Position numbers and translations under genes: made by a program. The notes beneath the pieces are model-generated. The model had not been told where the DNA came from. It worked only from the letters and a program-made list of their open reading frames with translations, and ran no database searches. 5,672 bases of DNA from Eubacterium sp. Its GTDB lineage: Bacteria; Bacillota; Clostridia; Oscillospirales; Acutalibacteraceae. This document shows, piece by piece, positions 5,578 to 5,672 of the stretch. The stretch lies in the NCBI GenBank assembly GCA_029059925.1, contig JAIDVA010000234.1, positions 1 to 5,672 of the forward strand, given 5' to 3'. Each line of letters starts with the position of its first letter. Within the stretch, counting starts at the first letter, position 1.

Positions 5578-5672
5578 TTATAGAAGATTAAAAGATACTT
5601 TTATTTCACAATTTTCTGAAGTAATTATATTTTCATTAATAAATTTACCACAAAATAGATTAACAGTATATT
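5578..5672 (-). CDS. Possible 3' end of an unrecognised gene entering from the right
   Basis: A minus-strand frame is open from the right edge for 30 codons to a TAA (5580-5578). The visible end reads FCGKFINENI and then EIKVSFNLL, a mix of polar, charged and alternating hydrophobic residues that could be a protein C-terminus. I do not recognise a family. The main support is the well-formed minus-strand terminator 27 nt downstream. The DNA is very AT-rich, where an open run of this length can arise by chance, and both other minus-strand frames close within it. The gene's start and most of its body are outside the window. Confidence 0.4.
   Translation of the reverse strand, partial: YTVNLFCGKFINENIITSENCEIKVSFNLL

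Overview
The base composition (AT-rich, roughly 40% GC by eye), strong AGGAG-type ribosome binding sites, sigma-A-type promoters, U-tract terminators and the families present all suggest a gut-type Clostridia (Oscillospiraceae/Lachnospiraceae-like) chromosome. No species can be named from this window.

Left part (1-3370, minus strand): a tightly packed operon read right to left. It encodes a small S24/S26-type serine peptidase related to signal peptidase, with an ER/archaeal-style Ser-His catalytic pattern (151 aa). This is followed by a fused-permease ABC exporter (563 aa, TTG start) and then a glycoside hydrolase family 2 enzyme that runs off the left edge (404 codons visible). The gene junctions are 6 nt and 2 nt, and each downstream Shine-Dalgarno lies inside the 3' end of the gene before it, so the three proteins are probably made together. 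One well-formed promoter (TTGCAT-17-TATAAT with an extended -10) precedes the operon. A peptidase plus exporter suggests maturation and export of a peptide, but no precursor gene is visible. The GH2 enzyme, which has no signal peptide, is an unexpected partner.

Middle (3371-3601): a divergent intergenic region with a second promoter facing right (TTGACA-18-TAGAAT). Between that promoter and the next gene lies a strong intrinsic-terminator hairpin that has U-tracts on both strands. The rightward gene therefore seems to be transcribed through a terminator, which suggests attenuation or a short leader RNA. ATGCAA recurs four times in this region.

Right-hand gene (3602-4999, plus strand): a complete FAD-dependent dehydrogenase-like flavoprotein of the COG2509 type, with a Rossmann GSGPAG motif and a four-cysteine cluster.

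Right end (5000-5672): no intact gene. It holds a long hairpin, a probable terminator for the flavoprotein gene, a perfect 18-bp palindrome and a set of alternative hairpins on the minus strand. At the far edge is the likely 3' end of a minus-strand gene with its own terminator. Bases 5000-5515 look like structured non-coding DNA, possibly a remnant or flank of a mobile element, but this cannot be shown from the sequence alone.
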